A stretch of DNA of 64,000 nt from Apis mellifera. Its lineage: Eukaryota; Arthropoda; Insecta; Hymenoptera; Apidae. The stretch's first letter is position 1. The number at the start of each line of letters is the position of its first letter. A model generated the notes under the pieces. The model did not search any database, had not been told where the DNA came from, and saw only the letters and a list, made by a program, of their open reading frames with translations. The DNA is taken from contig NC_037653.1 in the NCBI RefSeq assembly GCF_003254395.2, forward strand, positions 4,647,783 to 4,711,782, in the 5' to 3' direction. Made by a program: the position numbers and the translations under genes. Positions 60,801-64,000 of the stretch are shown here, in pieces.

Positions 60801-63800
60801 CCCATTTAACCGGTGACTCGGTCGGTAACCCATTGACCGACACACTTCTTCAAACCTTTTCCTCTCTACCAATTTTCCTCCGGTGGAATGGAAAAACGCG
60901 CTTTCGTCGTACACGGCTCTTTATGTCTGCCGAGTACCTCACAGTCGTAAAGTCTCCGAACACACCTCGTTAAAACTTGATACTCCAGGCTCTTTAGTTG
61001 GCCAACCACCCCGTGTGCACCGTCTTACCCCTGGCGTCTCTATGCATTTCCGCCCCTTCTTTGCCCCCTCGATGTCACCACTTCCGGTCGCGCCTAGCGA
61101 TAAAAGGAACCTCTCGCGGCCACCAAAGGCTGGATAGATAAACGCGCGTTTTCAAGTCATCGTCGGATGTTAAGTACCAGCCGGCCTACTCTTTCTCAAA
61201 CTTTTCTTTTCGCACAATCCGCGCTCTCTTTTTATCTCTGCCGCCTCATTCTGCGAGGAATGGAGGAGGCGTCTCGATGTCTCGTTTTCAAAGTATTTTT
61301 TTTTTTTATTTGTTCTGATGCAATTCAAAAGAATCGTCGTCCTTTTTTTTTTTTTTTTTTTTAATTTTTAAATTCGATATTGTTTCTCCTTTTGAAAAAT
61401 TTAAAAGAAAGGTTTTGATATTTTTTTTCCCCGAGGTATTTTTCATTTGATTTTATGTTTTGAAAAAAATTGTTCTTTTTTTTTTTTTTTTTTGATTTTT
61501 TAATTCGATATATCGTTTCCTCTTGTAAAAAAATTCAAAGTTTCGATATTTTTCATATACAATAAATATACGATAACTTTCTGTCCATTTAATTGGATTT
61601 ATTTTTACCAATTTCTAGAAATATGTGCTTGGATAACCGATCTACGATATTTATCCTGGAACATCAACATATTGAAATTAATTTCAAATATAGATTCGAG
61701 TATTTAAAAATGTGTGAATGTAAATGTACTTGCGTTAACTTTATTTATTCGTAATAACGTTAATAACACTTTTTAATTTTACAATTATATCGAAGAGAAA
61801 AGCAGACACTTTGACCAATGTTCCCAATTCCTCGAAAGAATCGATGCGACGAAGGGAAATCGAATTGTGAAACGAAAAGAAGAAAATCTCATTACGGATC
61901 ACAATTATAAATTTAGGACACTGTCTTGAAAGAAAGAAAAAAAAAAAGAAACTCGATACTCACTAATATAATCTATCGAACCAATTTGCCGAATCCACGA
62001 AACTTCGATGCAATGTAACTTTACAATATTAAACTTTTTCTTCCGTTCTTCGAAAGAAAAAAGAAACCGAATATGGAGCCATTAACGACGTTCATTTAAT
62101 ACCGGAAGTCGCCTAAAAAAATCCATTAAAGCGCCACGTTACGTGGAAAGATGTGGTACGACTGAAATAAAAAAAAAAAAAAAAGAAAAAATGACGTTAA
62201 AAAGAGAGGGGGATAAAAAAAAGGCTGTAAAATATTGCTCTTTATTTTAACGAGAGGAATATTTTTTAATACATGCGGACAAAATGGCGCCGTTGTTAGT
62301 CGGCCAAACTGTATCCACCATATCCCTACCTGCTCGTTGTGAAATTTATTCAGAACGGAAATTCCATTAGCAAACACGTCCATAATGGAATTCTATTTTT
62401 CTTTTTTCTTTCTTTCTCTTTTAACAATGTTTTCATTGTTTTTTTTTTTTATACGATTCGATCATGAATCGTAGCTTTTGTATATTTGTCAAAGAGTGTA
62501 TGCCAAAACATCTTATAATTTGAATAATTCGTCGATGGTTGACAGAAGAAATTAAGAGTTTGGAGAGGGCTCGACAGTTTTCCACGATGGAGAAATATTG
62601 TGCGAGAACGTTTAATCGTAGAACGAACGATGCTGCCTGCTTCGACTCTTTATTCTTTATTGTTACTGGCTGGTTGTTTGAAGAGTACTTTAATTCCTCG
62701 ACGGCCATGTGCAAGTTTTTATTTTTCTAAAATGAAATCGTGGGTGGAATTGTTCATTTTCCTTGAATTCTTCATCTTCATCCAGAATAATTCCTAGAAT
62801 GACAAATATTAAATATTAAATATTATAATTTAACTAATTACTTTTCAATTTCTTCACAATCACAGATTTATAATATATAAAATTTATCATTAAAATTTTG
62901 ATAGTCTTACTATAACCAATTGTAAAAAATATTACTGTAATCGAAGATACATTTTTTAAAATAAATTCTTTCTTGTCCAAAGATATTTAGAAAATTGGAA
63001 TTAATAATTTATCCAAATTTTGAAGTCCAAGATATCTCTTAATTCATCCAATTCTATGTTCATATTGTTAATTCTAGAACAATTTCCATTAAAATCAGAT
63101 AAATAAAAAAATTTACAATAAAACAGTTCCATTTAATCGACAAGCAATCCTTTTTTTCCCTTTCACAAATGCACTATCCACGTCCATCACTGGATTAGAT
63201 ATATATATATATATATATGGAATTTGCCCTTTAATCTCTCCCTTCAGTGCAGAGCATTCATCAAACTTTTAATCGCATTCGAAGATAAACGTATTCCCAA
63301 TATTTAACCATATTTCCTCTTGTCCCCTTTCTTTTTTTTAGTGCCACTCAGTCGAGGAGGTTCTGTTTTCCAGCTGCACAAACAGCAGCAACATTCAACG
63401 AAATACGAATAAAAAAGAAAGAAAGAAAAAAAAAAAAGAATTCGTGAACTGAATGTCCCACGGCACAAGAATTCCGTATTTTTAACATTGTCTTTTTCCT
63501 CCACTCCCTCTCCCCGATAGCATGCAAATTCGCCGACTCCTAATTCCATTTTTTTTCCATCCATACAATATTTTTCACGTGCCATTGGATTATCAGAAAT
63601 TGCAAATATCGTGTATCGTGCATGCATCACGTGATAATATCTTCCTCCTTGATCAAAGAGCTGAAACATATGTGAAAATTTTGTGAGATTTGTATTATTT
63701 TTATCATCTCTATACATAGTTTTCCAATTAAAAATATATATTTTTTTTATATATTTTATTTGGAAAATGGAAAATATCGTGGAATTTTAGATACCTGAAA

Positions 63801-64000
63801 TGCATTTTGAAAAAGATGATGAGAAAATAGAGGAACGAGATGTTTTCAATATGGAGGATGGAATAATGAATTGCCGAGAATGCCATCTATGATGGGTGCA
63901 CGTAGTTAGAACCGTAATGTGATTTTGATGTTTCACATTTTCGTGTTGAATTTTAATTTTCATTCGAAATTAATCATGCATGTTTTTATTAATCAACTTG

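Larger units (their letters stand above)
34511..64000 (+). other. Very long Btk29A intron (open at window end)
   Basis: No exon with SH3, SH2 or kinase signatures (such as ALYDY, FLVR, HRDL or DFG in a long frame) was recognised from here to the end, nor any other gene on either strand. The region alternates AT-rich stretches with short CpG-containing islands, for example 35.1-35.35, 36.2-37.0, 38.65-38.9, 40.6-40.8, 41.8-42.1, 43.2-43.4, 46.25-46.5, 48.8-49.3, 49.86-50.1, 52.1-52.4, 54.6-54.95 and 60.8-61.3 kb. These are candidates for enhancers or alternative first exons. Confidence 0.5.

Noticed and set aside
63304..63717. 137-codon frame on the - strand
   Set aside because: Ends in Phe/Lys runs from poly-A/T and has no family resemblance.

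Overview
The window is nuclear DNA of an insect, most likely a bee (Apis-like hymenopteran). It is strongly AT-rich, packed with microsatellites and poly-T runs, yet its less AT-rich islands are full of CpG, a combination typical of honeybee DNA. Species assignment is an inference. Splice sites are GT-AG and three animal gene families are recognised directly from translated exons.

Layout. (1) About 0.55-4.8 kb, + strand: a complete nine-exon apoptosis inhibitor 5 gene (API5; Drosophila Aac11). (2) 4.94-5.76 kb, - strand: a complete three-exon Mediator subunit 7 gene (MED7), tail-to-tail with API5. (3) From about 6.3 kb to the end, + strand: the 5' part of a Tec-family cytoplasmic tyrosine kinase (Btk29A). 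It starts head-to-head with MED7 across a gap of about 0.5 kb. The first exon ends exactly on an ATG (6614-6616). The PH domain is split over exons at 10407-10592 and 23557-23818. The Btk zinc motif is at 34208-34510. The SH3, SH2 and kinase exons are not in the window, so the last 29 kb is read as one very long intron, or as the region between the long-isoform 5' exons and an internal promoter.

The introns hold many repeats: a 50-bp minisatellite just before the first PH exon, an alternating 155/193-bp tandem repeat, a 160-180-bp tandem family, a triplicated unit carrying (AAT)n, and long CT and TA tracts. The most unusual stretch is 55.5-57.75 kb. It has four forward and four inverted copies of GGTAAGTA (the perfect 5' splice-site word), five perfect CRE palindromes TGACGTCA within 355 bp, and two tandem 620-bp fold-back (hairpin) units. 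Just upstream, at 54.65-55.15 kb, a CCAAT box, an AAGATGGCGG motif and a strong splice donor suggest an internal promoter and first exon, perhaps for a PH-less isoform. Similar but weaker promoter-like islands lie at 14.0-14.94 kb and 30.4-30.96 kb.

The three genes encode proteins of different processes: nuclear survival/mRNA-linked factor, transcription co-activator and membrane-recruited kinase. They share close promoters or 3' ends but no common pathway is implied. No tRNA, rRNA, CRISPR or transposase gene was recognised.
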